NCBI GenBank assembly: GCA_963599255.1
Contig: CAVBWS010000055.1
Location: 1-13,410 of the forward strand
Length of the DNA stretch: 13,410 nt
Direction: 5' to 3'
Source: RGIG5612 sp963599255
Lineage (GTDB): Bacteria > Bacillota > Clostridia > Lachnospirales > Lachnospiraceae
Both the position numbers and the translations under genes were made by a program. Below the pieces are notes generated by a model. It had not been told where the DNA came from. It did no database searches and worked only from the letters and a program-made list of their open reading frames with translations. This document shows, piece by piece, positions 6,358 through 13,410 of the stretch (position 1 is its first letter; each line of letters begins with the position of its first letter).

Positions 6358-6442
6358 CGCGTCGGGACGGCGCAGTCACTGTGAGAAAACAATCAGCGAA
6401 GGCGTTTTCGAACAGTGACTGCACGCCGAGGTTCACGACGCG
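6358..6442 (+). repeat. Structured ~85-base palindromic repeat, copy A
   Basis: This is an imperfect long palindrome between dnaE and the methyltransferase gene. The stems are: terminal 7 bp (6358-6364 with 6436-6442), 5 bp (6368-6372 with 6424-6428), 10 bp (6373-6382 with 6412-6421) with a two-base bulge at 6422-6423, and an inner 6 bp gaaaac/gttttc (6385-6390 with 6404-6409). The central 29 bases (6383-6411) are identical to the inverted copy at 13100-13187. Copy B differs mainly in the stems, and its changes preserve pairing. No T-run follows either arm. Confidence 0.9.
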
Positions 6443-6480
6443 TCATAACCTTATTTGTATTCACACCGGATAGCACAGTA

Positions 6481-6508
6481 ACTGCGAGAAAGCTCTCGGC
6501 GCAGTCAC
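6481..6508. repeat. Short hairpin at the dnaE stop, sharing sequence with copy A
   Basis: The sequence actgcg...cgcagt (6481-6505) forms a 6-bp stem with an inner gaga/tctc helix. Twelve bases, cggcgcagtcac (6497-6508), repeat exactly the stem arm of copy A (6368-6379). The hairpin overlaps the dnaE stop codon (6507-6505). It is probably a decayed or partial member of the same repeat family. Confidence 0.6.
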
Positions 6509-9500
6509 AACCGTTTTCTGATATTCACCTGCACATTGCCGTCACCATATCTGGCACGCAGCATCTTCAATATCTCATTATTGGTTCTTATCGAATAAGA
6601 ACCGTCCAATCTCTTTATCTGCTTGGTATCTGCCAGATATATGACTATCTGCACATCTCCTGCCATCTCTTCTATGGACGAAAGGCTCAGCAGATATTTC
6701 TCCTGCAGTTTATAATCCTCATAATCCCTGAACCTAAACCATATCTCACGCTTGATCTTGTCAAATCCCAGCACCGTATCCGCTATTAACTTGCCCTGTT
6801 CCTCGCTTCCGACGGTGGCTCTTCCTTTTATGAGAACCTTATTGCCTGCAAATATTTCCGGCTTAACCTGCATATAAGTCTTCGGAAACAGCAGCACTTC
6901 AACTGTCCCCACCAGATCCTCAAGAATAACGAAGGCCATTGCCTGCCCGGTTCTGGTGTTCTTCGGTGTAACAGCCTCTATTATGCCGCCGATAACAGCA
7001 GTATCCTTATCCTTGATATTTACATGGCCCTCTTCATCAATAGCAAAATCCGCCGATGTGGCAGTCGTATTTTTATCAAGCACATCCCTGTATTCATCCA
7101 GGGGATGACCGCTTATATATATACCCGTGATCTCCTTTTCATAGGCAAATAGTGTATCCGGGTCATATTCTCCCACATCCGGCACTCTGACCTGGAACTG
7201 ACTTTTTTCCTCTTCTCCCAGCAGATCCAGAATGGACAACTGTCCGCTCATTGCTGTCTTCTTATTGGAATTAACATTTTCCATAACATCAGCATGAATG
7301 TACATCATCTGCTTTCTGGTAAGGCCAAATGAATCCAGCGAGCCGGCCTTTATGAGATTTTCAAGTGTTCGCTTGTTGATATCCTTATCTGCCAGGCGCT
7401 CTACAAAATCATGCAGGTCTCTATAAGGACCTCCGGCCTGCCGTTCCCTTACTATATCATCGATGACATTTCTGCCTATGCCCTTTATGGCTGACAGACC
7501 ATATCTTATGGATCTGTCACTGGCTGTAAATCCCGCCTCTGCCTGATTGATGTCCGGCGGCAGTATCTGTATTCCCATGCTCTTGCATTCCTGAATATAC
7601 ACAGCCAGTTTGCTCAGAACACCCATTACAGAGGTCATCATGGCAGCCATATATTCCACCGGATAGTAATACTTAAGATAAGCCGTCTGAAATGATACTA
7701 TGGCATATGCTGCCGCATGAGATTTATTAAATGCGTACTTGGCAAAATCTATCATCTCATCATATATCTTATTGGCCACCTGTTCTGATATGCCGTTTCT
7801 GATACATCCCGGCACACTGCCCCCTTCATCTATATCACCATAGACGAATCTCTGGCGCTCCGCCTTCATGACATAGTCCTTTTTCTTAGACATTGCTCGT
7901 CTTAATACATCAGAGCCTCCCAATGTATATCCTGCCAGATCCCTTACGATCTGCATTACCTGCTCCTGATATACTATACATCCGTATGTAGGCTCTAATA
8001 TAGGCTTTAACTGCGGGCAGTCATACTCTATCTCTTTGTCGGAATTTTTGCCGGCTATATATTTAGGAATAAAGTCCATAGGGCCGGGTCTGTAGAGTGC
8101 AATGCCTGCTATGATATCCTCTATGGAGTGAGGCTTAAGCTCACGCATGAAGCTGGTCATTCCCGCACTTTCCAGCTGGAACACTCCCATGGTCTTGCCG
8201 GAGCCGATCATATCCAGCACAGCCTTATCGTTGTAATCTATCTTAGACAGATCTATCTTCCTGCCGGTATTGGTCTGTGCCATTTTAACAGCATTTTGTA
8301 TAACTGTAAGAGTCCTGAGCCCCAGAAAGTCCATCTTAAGAAGTCCCAGCTCCTCCAGTGTTGTCATGATATACTGCGTAACTATCGCACCGTCAGAACC
8401 CCTGGCAAGAGGTACATATTCCATAATAGGCTCACGGGAAATAACAACACCCGCCGCATGCATCGATGCATGACGAGGGAGTCCCTCAAGCCTTTTGGAC
8501 ATATCTATAAGATAATGCACCTGTTCATCTGTTTCATATGCATTTCGCAGATCATTGCTGGCCTCAAGTGCCTTGTCTATTGTAATTCCCAGATCCGCCG
8601 GGATCATCTTGGCTATAGAATCCACAGCTCCGTATGGCATATCCAGGACTCTGCCCACATCCCTTATGGCATTTCTGGCCTTCAGGGTACCGAAGGTTAT
8701 GATCTGTGATACGCAGTCGCTTCCGTATTTGCGGGTTACATAATCTATAACCTCACCTCTTCGTTCGAAACAGAAATCCACGTCTATATCAGGCATGGAC
8801 ACACGCTCCGGATTAAGGAAACGTTCGAAGATCAAACTGTATTTTATAGGATCAATATCCGTTATCTCCAGGCAATACGACACGATACTTCCTGCCGCAC
8901 TGCCTCGTCCGGGACCCACCATTATGTCATTTGATTTGGCATAATTGATGAAATCCCAGACTATAAGGAAATAATCCACATATCCCATATTTTTTATGGT
9001 ATTCAGCTCATAATGCAGCCTCTCCTCATAGTCTTCGTAATTGGAATATCTCTTCCTTATGCCTTCTTCGCAGAGTTTCTCCAGATATTCATATGACGTA
9101 TATCCCTCCGGCACGTAAAATCTCGGAAGCTTCTGAACGCCGAATTCTATCTCCACATTGCACCTTTGGGCGATCTCCTCTGTATTTCTTATGGCATCCG
9201 GCGCATAGGAAAATAAAGCCGCCATCTCCTCCGGTGACTTCATGTAATACTGTCCGCCCTCGTATCTCATTCTGTCCGGGTCAGACAGCTTCTTGCCGGT
9301 CTGAATGCACAAAAGTATATCATGTGCCTCGGCATCTGTTTCATATGTATAATGAATGTCATTGGTGCAGATAAGGGGAATATCCAGTTCCTCGCTCATG
9401 CGCATAAGCATGGAATTAACTGTCCTTTGATCTGCAATTCCGTGATCCTGCAATTCCAGGAAGAAATTGCCCCGTCCGAATATGTTCTGAAGCCTTATGG

Positions 9501-9975
9501 CTTCCTCGCAGGCTTCTTTATATTGATTTCTTATTATAAGACGCGGCACTATGCCTGCAAGACAGGCGCTGGAAGCGATTATTCCTTCGTGATATTTTTC
9601 AAGCACCTCATAATCCACACGAGGCTTGTAATAGAATCCTTCGGTAAATCCCAGAGATACGATCTTCATCAGATTGTTGTATCCGGTATTATTTTCCGCC
9701 AAAAGAACAAGGTGATAATATTTATCATCACCTCGGCTCACTTCCCGGTCGAATCTCGACCCATTCGTTATATATATCTCGCATCCGATGATGGGCTTGA
9801 TTCCCTGTGCCTTGGCCGCTTTATAGAAATCAATCACGCCATACATCGCTCCATGATCTGTTATGGCCAGTGAATCCATACCCAGTGCCTTGGCCTGCGA
9901 GATCATTTCATTTATCTTGCCGGAACCGTCGAGAAGGCTGAATTCAGTATGCACATGCAGATGCGTAAATGCCAT
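6505..9975 (-). CDS. dnaE: DNA polymerase III alpha subunit (DnaE type)
   Basis: This C-family replicative DNA polymerase has 1156 residues, the normal DnaE1 size. In order: a PHP domain (about 1-270) that keeps likely metal ligands (FTHLHVHTEFSLLDGSGK with His5, 7 and 9; TDHGAMYG 39-46); the polymerase core with GPGRGSAAGS (354-363), the catalytic pair in PDIDVDF (Asp398, Asp400) and KMDFLGLRTL (Asp549); then fingers, a helix-hairpin-helix region (SAIKGIGRNVIDDIV) and an OB-fold (about 960-1060, GTVEVLLFPKTYMQV). No DEDD exonuclease insert is seen, so it is not PolC. AAGAGG is 5 bases before the ATG and overlaps the stop of the preceding HPr gene, so coupling is likely. Many Firmicutes have pfkA close downstream; here a repeat and an RNA methyltransferase gene follow instead. 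Confidence 0.98.
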   Translation of the reverse strand: MAFTHLHVHTEFSLLDGSGKINEMISQAKALGMDSLAITDHGAMYGVIDFYKAAKAQGIKPIIGCEIYITNGSRFDREVSRGDDKYYHLVLLAENNTGYNNLMKIVSLGFTEGFYYKPRVDYEVLEKYHEGIIASSACLAGIVPRLIIRNQYKEACEEAIRLQNIFGRGNFFLELQDHGIADQRTVNSMLMRMSEELDIPLICTNDIHYTYETDAEAHDILLCIQTGKKLSDPDRMRYEGGQYYMKSPEEMAALFSYAPDAIRNTEEIAQRCNVEIEFGVQKLPRFYVPEGYTSYEYLEKLCEEGIRKRYSNYEDYEERLHYELNTIKNMGYVDYFLIVWDFINYAKSNDIMVGPGRGSAAGSIVSYCLEITDIDPIKYSLIFERFLNPERVSMPDIDVDFCFERRGEVIDYVTRKYGSDCVSQIITFGTLKARNAIRDVGRVLDMPYGAVDSIAKMIPADLGITIDKALEASNDLRNAYETDEQVHYLIDMSKRLEGLPRHASMHAAGVVISREPIMEYVPLARGSDGAIVTQYIMTTLEELGLLKMDFLGLRTLTVIQNAVKMAQTNTGRKIDLSKIDYNDKAVLDMIGSGKTMGVFQLESAGMTSFMRELKPHSIEDIIAGIALYRPGPMDFIPKYIAGKNSDKEIEYDCPQLKPILEPTYGCIVYQEQVMQIVRDLAGYTLGGSDVLRRAMSKKKDYVMKAERQRFVYGDIDEGGSVPGCIRNGISEQVANKIYDEMIDFAKYAFNKSHAAAYAIVSFQTAYLKYYYPVEYMAAMMTSVMGVLSKLAVYIQECKSMGIQILPPDINQAEAGFTASDRSIRYGLSAIKGIGRNVIDDIVRERQAGGPYRDLHDFVERLADKDINKRTLENLIKAGSLDSFGLTRKQMMYIHADVMENVNSNKKTAMSGQLSILDLLGEEEKSQFQVRVPDVGEYDPDTLFAYEKEITGIYISGHPLDEYRDVLDKNTTATSADFAIDEEGHVNIKDKDTAVIGGIIEAVTPKNTRTGQAMAFVILEDLVGTVEVLLFPKTYMQVKPEIFAGNKVLIKGRATVGSEEQGKLIADTVLGFDKIKREIWFRFRDYEDYKLQEKYLLSLSSIEEMAGDVQIVIYLADTKQIKRLDGSYSIRTNNEILKMLRARYGDGNVQVNIRKRL

Positions 9976-9984
9976 TTGTGCCTC

Positions 9985-10242
9985 TTACTCCTTGCCCGTC
10001 AGGTATTTCTCCAGGCTGTCCATAGCCTTTTCCTCATCTGAGCCTTCAACAATAACTGTAAGCGTCTCGCCCTTGGCTACAGCCATACTCATCATACCCA
10101 TGATGCTCTTGGCATTAACCTTGCGTTTGTTATGCACTACTGTCACTGCGCTCTCGTATGAACCTGCGATCTGTACAAATACTGCAATAGGTCTTGCCTC
10201 TAAGCCATCCTCGAGTCCGACTACTATGTCCTTCTTAATCAT
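9985..10242 (-). CDS. crh: HPr-family protein, Crh-like (Glu15, Ser46)
   Basis: An 85-residue HPr fold, close in length to HPr and Crh. HPr carries phosphate from PEP on His15 in GLHARP; here the motif is GLEARP, with Glu at 15, so phosphotransfer in the PTS is not expected. The regulatory site VNAKSIMGMMS keeps Ser46, the residue phosphorylated by HPr kinase/phosphorylase. This is the pattern of Crh, which in Bacillus has Gln15 and acts with CcpA as a catabolite co-regulator. The hprK gene three places upstream encodes the matching kinase, and whiA next to crh is also the Bacillus order. AAAGGGG is five bases before the ATG. The gap to whiA is 12 bases and the stop overlaps the dnaE ribosome binding site. 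Whether CcpA is the partner is inference. Confidence 0.93.
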   Translation of the reverse strand: MIKKDIVVGLEDGLEARPIAVFVQIAGSYESAVTVVHNKRKVNAKSIMGMMSMAVAKGETLTVIVEGSDEEKAMDSLEKYLTGKE

Positions 10243-10254
10243 ATATGCCCCTTT

Positions 10255-11085
10255 CTACTTCTTCTCCTGTTGCTTTCTTATGTCTTCTGCCATCTGACTC
10301 AGCTTCCTGAATCGGTGATTAACACCGGATTTTCCCAGCGGCGGAGTCATCAAATCCCCCAATTCCGATAAACCCGCATCCGGGTGTTCCATTCTTATCC
10401 GGCAAATATTTCTTGTGTTCTCATCCAGGTTATCAATCCCGATAACAGAATCAATAAGCCTGATGTCTTCTAACTGCTTCATACTTGCAGCTATGGTTTT
10501 ATTGATATTGGCAGTCTCACAATTAACCTGGCGGTTAACAGACTGCCTTACATCCTTAAGTATTCGGACATTTTCAAATTCCATCAGTGCTTTATGCGCA
10601 CCCATTACATTTAATATGTCCGCGATGGCCTGACTATCCTTGATGTATACAACGTATTTATCCCGCCGCTCCATTATGCGGGAGCTTATGGTAAATGCCT
10701 GCATCAGATTACTAAGTTCTGCTGCCTGCCACTCGTAGTCTGTCACAAGTTCAAACTGATAACTCTTATTAGGATCCGTAAATGACCCTGCTGCAATGAA
10801 GGCTCCCCGAAGGAATGCACGCTTGCTGTCCGTGTCTTTATACAGGTCTTTCGGATCCTTGGTGAAGTCAAGTCTACCATTTATATTATAGGTTTTATGC
10901 CTGTCTGTAAAGTTGTTTTTCCCGGCTGCATTTGCCTCTTCAAATATATACAGTCCGCTCTGTGCATCATACCTTACGGCCTGACTGTTAAGGGCAACTA
11001 TTGCCGACAATTCAGCCTTTCTGCTCTTAACAGACTTGCTGTAAACCTCTATCAATTCTTCCTTTATCTTCTGAGTCCAGGTCAT
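10255..11085 (-). CDS. whiA: WhiA sporulation/division regulator homologue
   Basis: WhiA is a DNA-binding protein needed for sporulation septation in Streptomyces and linked to cell division and chromosome segregation in Bacillus. The 276-residue product has the two-domain layout: a degenerate LAGLIDADG endonuclease-like domain (about 12-190, with KRAFLRGAFIAAGSFTDPNK at 88-107) and a C-terminal helix-turn-helix (about 235-268, with LSELGDLMTPPLGKSGVNHR). The longest frame starts at 11106, but I use the ATG at 11085. It overlaps the murB stop as ATGA, which favours translational coupling, and MTWTQKIKEELIE matches the family N-terminus. In many Firmicutes rapZ and yvcK lie directly upstream; both are missing here. 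Confidence 0.95.
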   Translation of the reverse strand: MTWTQKIKEELIEVYSKSVKSRKAELSAIVALNSQAVRYDAQSGLYIFEEANAAGKNNFTDRHKTYNINGRLDFTKDPKDLYKDTDSKRAFLRGAFIAAGSFTDPNKSYQFELVTDYEWQAAELSNLMQAFTISSRIMERRDKYVVYIKDSQAIADILNVMGAHKALMEFENVRILKDVRQSVNRQVNCETANINKTIAASMKQLEDIRLIDSVIGIDNLDENTRNICRIRMEHPDAGLSELGDLMTPPLGKSGVNHRFRKLSQMAEDIRKQQEKK

Positions 11086-12029
11086 CCGAGTATCTTCACT
11101 TCGCATTCGAGCATAACCCCCTGACTTTCATGAACCGTCCTCTTGATATGCTCTATCAGATTCAGAATATCCTCCGCTGATGCATTATCCTTATTGATAA
11201 CAAATCCTGCATGTTTGTCTGACACCTGCGCGCCTCCCAGAGAATATCCCTTGAGGCCCGCATCCGAGATCAATTTGCCCGCGAAATGTCCCTCCGGCCT
11301 CTTAAATGTAGAACCGCAGCTGGGATATTCCAACGGCTGCTTGCTTGTGCGCCTCTCTGTCAGATCATCTACCCTCGCCTGAATGTCGTTCCCGTCATCA
11401 TGCTTTAAGGCAAATGTTGTCTCCAGCACCACATATTCTCCGCTGCTTACCAGCGAATGTCTGTATCCGAAATCCATCTCCTCATTGGTTTTTGTGACAA
11501 TATTGCCGGATCTATCCAGAAGCTTAACCTGAGCTACGATATTCTTAAGTTCTCCGTCATAGGCACCTGCATTCATGGCAGTGGCGCCTCCTATAGAGCC
11601 GGGTATTCCTGAGGCAAATTCAAATCCTGCCAGGCAGGCTCTTATCATCGCATCTGAAAAATCCTTATTATCCATGCCGGCCTTAACAGTAACATTTGCC
11701 GTCACACCGTCATCTTCTGTGATCTCAAATCCCTTGTATCTGTCAGCAAGGCAGATAACAGCTCCTTCGTATCCGGTATCCCTGCATATAACATTCGAAC
11801 CGTTGCCCAGCACATAATAAGGAATTCGTTCCTCTTCCAGTATCTGTACTGTGCCTCTTATTGCATCTTCATCTTCAGGTGTCAGGAACAATGCTGCCGG
11901 GCCTCCTACCTTCATGGTTGTATGAGCCTTCATGGGCTCATCGAGCCTTACATTATCATCTCCCAGCACTTTCTTTAATTTATCTAATGTTTCTGTCAAT
12001 ATATTCATATTATTATCATTTCCTGCCAT
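11082..12029 (-). CDS. murB: UDP-N-acetylenolpyruvoylglucosamine reductase
   Basis: MurB is a flavoenzyme that reduces UDP-GlcNAc-enolpyruvate to UDP-MurNAc with NADPH, the second committed step of peptidoglycan precursor synthesis. The 315-residue type II protein has the FAD-binding motifs VGGPAALFL (41-49), LGNGSNVI (74-81) and GIPGSIGGATAMNAGAYDGE (141-160). The active-site region is PSCGSTFKRPEGHFAGKLI (236-254), with Ser240 the expected proton donor, and the late acidic motif is ECEVKI near 308-313. It begins 14 bases after the hprK stop and ends in an ATGA overlap with whiA. The first ATG has only a weak AGAAG close by; an inner ATG at 12008 (Met8) is a plausible alternative start, and the family N-terminus does not decide. 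Confidence 0.96.
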   Translation of the reverse strand: MAGNDNNMNILTETLDKLKKVLGDDNVRLDEPMKAHTTMKVGGPAALFLTPEDEDAIRGTVQILEEERIPYYVLGNGSNVICRDTGYEGAVICLADRYKGFEITEDDGVTANVTVKAGMDNKDFSDAMIRACLAGFEFASGIPGSIGGATAMNAGAYDGELKNIVAQVKLLDRSGNIVTKTNEEMDFGYRHSLVSSGEYVVLETTFALKHDDGNDIQARVDDLTERRTSKQPLEYPSCGSTFKRPEGHFAGKLISDAGLKGYSLGGAQVSDKHAGFVINKDNASAEDILNLIEHIKRTVHESQGVMLECEVKILG

Positions 12030-12043
12030 ATCTTCTGCGGCTT

Positions 12044-13042
12044 TTAGTTTTCTTCTTCGCTGTTCTTACGTCTTATCTCCCGTCTTACTCTGTCAACCAT
12101 CTCCTGCGCCGCGTTATATCCCATCTTCTTCTGCCTGTTATTAACAGCCGCGGTCTCAATTACTACCGCAAGATTCCTGCCGGGACGTACAGGTACGGTA
12201 TGCTTGACGATCTTAATGCCCATGATGTCTTCGTATTCTTCCTCAAGTCCCAGCCTGTCATAATAGGTGCTTCCGTCCCACTGTTCCAAATGTACATTCA
12301 TATTGATCCGCTGAGAGCTCTTAACACACTCAACACCGTACAGTGACTTAACGTCTACCACACCGATTCCTCTCAGCTCTACAAAATGCCTGGTGATCTC
12401 CGGCGCCTTGCCCAGAAGATGCATATCAGGAGTCTTGCGTATCTCCACCAGGTCATCGGCTACCAGTCGATGTCCTCTTTTTATAAGCTCTATGGCCGTC
12501 TCGCTCTTTCCTATGCCCGTAGTACCTGTGATCAGGATGCCCTCGCCGAATACATCTACAAGAACTCCGTGCCTGGTCTCCATTTCCGCCATTTGCTCAT
12601 TTAGGAATGAAACCACATCAACTATCAGCTTACCGGTATCTCTGTCAGACACAAACAGCGGTATGTTGTATCTGTTGGCTGCGTTTATGATATCCTGACG
12701 CGGCGTGATCCCTCTGGACAGGATTGCTGCCGGAAATCCCATTGAAAACAGCTTATCGAATCTTTCCAGTCGTTCCTCGTCCGTAAGATGACTTACATAT
12801 TCAGTTTCAGCCAAACCTAATATCTGAACTCTCTCCCGATCGAAGAATTCATAGTATCCGGCCAGCTGAAATGCAGGCCTGTTAATACTCTTCTGTGAGA
12901 TATAGACCTTATTCAGGTTAATCTCCGGAGTCAGGCACTTAAGCGTAAGCCCCTCCATCAATTCCCTGCCGGTAACAAAATTTTTAGACATAAATCTGCT
13001 GCCATCACTCTTCTGGCAGTCAGCTGAATTAACGTTTTCCAT
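12044..13042 (-). CDS. hprK: HPr kinase/phosphorylase
   Basis: The enzyme phosphorylates and dephosphorylates Ser46 of HPr and Crh, setting carbon catabolite repression. Over 332 residues there is an N-terminal MurF-like domain (about 20-130), then the kinase domain with RHGVLVDVFGEGILITG (catalytic His158), the Walker A loop GTTGIGKSE (173-181), GHRLVADDLVEI (190-201), the family signature ELRGIGVVDVKSLYG (about 222-236) and PVRPGRNLAVVIETAA (about 284-299). The frame can be read back to a TTG at 13066. I start at the ATG at 13042 because AGGAAG (13049-13054) lies six bases upstream of it and directly abuts the ATG at 13048. Its likely substrate is encoded downstream in the same cluster. The upstream region holds repeats and no clear promoter. 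Confidence 0.96.
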   Translation of the reverse strand: MENVNSADCQKSDGSRFMSKNFVTGRELMEGLTLKCLTPEINLNKVYISQKSINRPAFQLAGYYEFFDRERVQILGLAETEYVSHLTDEERLERFDKLFSMGFPAAILSRGITPRQDIINAANRYNIPLFVSDRDTGKLIVDVVSFLNEQMAEMETRHGVLVDVFGEGILITGTTGIGKSETAIELIKRGHRLVADDLVEIRKTPDMHLLGKAPEITRHFVELRGIGVVDVKSLYGVECVKSSQRINMNVHLEQWDGSTYYDRLGLEEEYEDIMGIKIVKHTVPVRPGRNLAVVIETAAVNNRQKKMGYNAAQEMVDRVRREIRRKNSEEEN

Positions 13043-13048
13043 AGTCAT

Positions 13049-13054
13049 CTTCCT
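13049..13054 (-). promoter_or_regulatory. Ribosome binding site that sets the hprK start
   Basis: AGGAAG on the minus strand touches the ATG at 13048-13046 and sits six bases before the ATG at 13042-13040, so the latter is the better start. The TTG further out has no such site. Confidence 0.65.
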
Positions 13055-13099
13055 GTTCAATCTCAACTCTTCATAACTTATTGTGTGACGAATTCATAC

Positions 13100-13187
13100 G
13101 CGTGCCGTGAACCTCGGCGTGCAGCCCCTGCTCGAAAACGCCTTCGCTGATTGTTTTCTCGCAGGGGACTGCGCCGTCCCGGCACGC
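13100..13187 (-). repeat. Structured ~88-base palindromic repeat, copy B
   Basis: This is an inverted copy of the element at 6358-6442. The terminal stem is 7-8 bp (gcgtgcc 13100-13106 with ggcacgc 13181-13187). Inner stems are 13115-13119 with 13172-13176 and 13125-13131 with 13161-13167. The 29-base centre is identical to copy A. Relative to A, both arms of the terminal stem carry an extra GC step, and the second stem has A-T and T-A pairs replaced by C-G. It lies about 58 bases upstream of the hprK start. Confidence 0.9.
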
Positions 13188-13194
13188 TTAGACC

Positions 13195-13249
13195 TTCGCA
13201 ATCCGAGCTGTCGCTCTTCTTGCTCATGCCGGTTCGCCTGTCCGATAGA
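13195..13249 (-). repeat. 55-base direct repeat, unit 1 (contains the 36-base dyad)
   Basis: This unit is identical over 55 bases to 13356-13410. Its first 34 bases are the inverted form of the dyad at 4210-4245, with inner stem gagc (13205-13208)/gctc (13213-13216) around tgtc. The remaining 21 bases extend past the dyad. Confidence 0.92.
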
Positions 13250-13355
13250 TTCGATTTCGCTCGTGCAAGCACGGCTCACTCGTATCTGCGCCTACTTCCA
13301 CTCTCTGTTAAACGTGGATTGCTACGCACTTCGTGCTCTCGCAATCCAACCAGCA
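13250..13355. repeat. Spacer of the repeat array with two small hairpins
   Basis: These 106 bases between the 55-base units contain cgtgc-aa-gcacg (13262-13273) and a two-tier hairpin: ggattgc (13316-13322) with gcaatcc (13341-13347), enclosing gcac/gtgc (13326-13329 with 13333-13336). The word tcgcaatcc (13339-13347) is shared with both flanking units. Open frames run through this GC-rich stretch in several phases on both strands, but none has a ribosome binding site or coding character. The whole 13043-13410 region is therefore best read as gene-free repeat DNA. Confidence 0.6.
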
Positions 13356-13410
13356 TTCGCAATCCGAGCTGTCGCTCTTCTTGCTCATGCCGGTTCGCCT
13401 GTCCGATAGA
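13356..13410 (-). repeat. 55-base direct repeat, unit 2 (cut by window end)
   Basis: Perfect copy of 13195-13249 at a spacing of 161 bases. The match reaches the last base of the window, so the repeat may be longer and the array may continue. The dyad part, including two upstream bases, is 13354-13389. Confidence 0.92.

Noticed and set aside
8128..8709. Plus-strand frame of 193 codons opposite dnaE
   Set aside because: It is the antisense shadow of the polymerase core of dnaE, which is unambiguous on the minus strand.
13107..13409. Plus-strand open frame of 100 codons (and two minus-strand frames of about 60 codons) in the region upstream of hprK
   Set aside because: They run through palindromic and directly repeated DNA, are open in several phases because the repeats are GC-rich, and have no ribosome binding site or recognisable protein character.
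13195..13410. CRISPR array
   Set aside because: Only two 55-base repeats with a 106-base spacer that itself shares repeat words; there are no uniform spacers and no cas genes.

Overview
The window looks like a chromosomal housekeeping segment of a Firmicute of class Clostridia, most likely Lachnospiraceae. The reasons are the gene order (hprK-murB-whiA-HPr/Crh-dnaE, then coaX-dusB-greA-lysS), the AAGGGG/AGGAAG-type ribosome binding sites, the consensus vegetative promoter, moderate GC content, and a LysRS with a C-terminal tRNA-binding domain. The family-level placement comes from remembered gene context and protein style, not from a search.

All eleven protein genes lie on the minus strand, so transcription runs from high to low coordinates. 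Block 1 (about 13042 down to 6505) is a tight cluster: hprK, murB, whiA, a Crh-like HPr and dnaE. Gaps run from a 4-base ATGA overlap to 14 bases. It pairs carbon-catabolite signalling (HPr kinase with its Ser46 substrate) with cell-wall precursor synthesis, a WhiA regulator and the replicative polymerase. Block 2 (6342 down to 4263) has a TrmH/SpoU RNA methyltransferase, a small uncharacterised protein and type III pantothenate kinase. Block 3 (4122 down to 403) has tRNA-dihydrouridine synthase, GreA and lysyl-tRNA synthetase. A perfect TTGACA-17-TATAAT promoter at the dusB/greA boundary faces greA-lysS, and two consecutive intrinsic terminators follow lysS. Block 3 is therefore partly its own transcription unit for transcription elongation and translation.

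The least ordinary part is the intergenic DNA. Three gaps (upstream of hprK, dnaE/trmH, coaX/dusB) hold imperfect palindromes that recur in the window. An ~85-88 base element occurs at 6358-6442 and, inverted, at 13100-13187. Its central 29 bases are identical, while the stems differ by compensatory substitutions and by a matched 2-bp insertion on both arms. A second, 36-base dyad at 4210-4245 recurs inverted at 13195-13228 and 13354-13389, again with compensatory stem changes. The latter two copies lie in a 55-base perfect direct repeat spaced 161 bases apart and running off the window end. This is the pattern of a dispersed, structure-conserved (REP/BIME- or MITE-like) repeat family. It is the best candidate here for something undescribed.

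Other points of note: the HPr homologue has Glu at position 15 instead of the phospho-accepting His but keeps Ser46; LysRS carries a Trbp111/EMAPII-like tail; and murB overlaps whiA directly, with no rapZ or yvcK-type gene between them. Several gene starts were adjusted from the longest reading frame using ribosome binding sites (lysS, greA, whiA, hprK).
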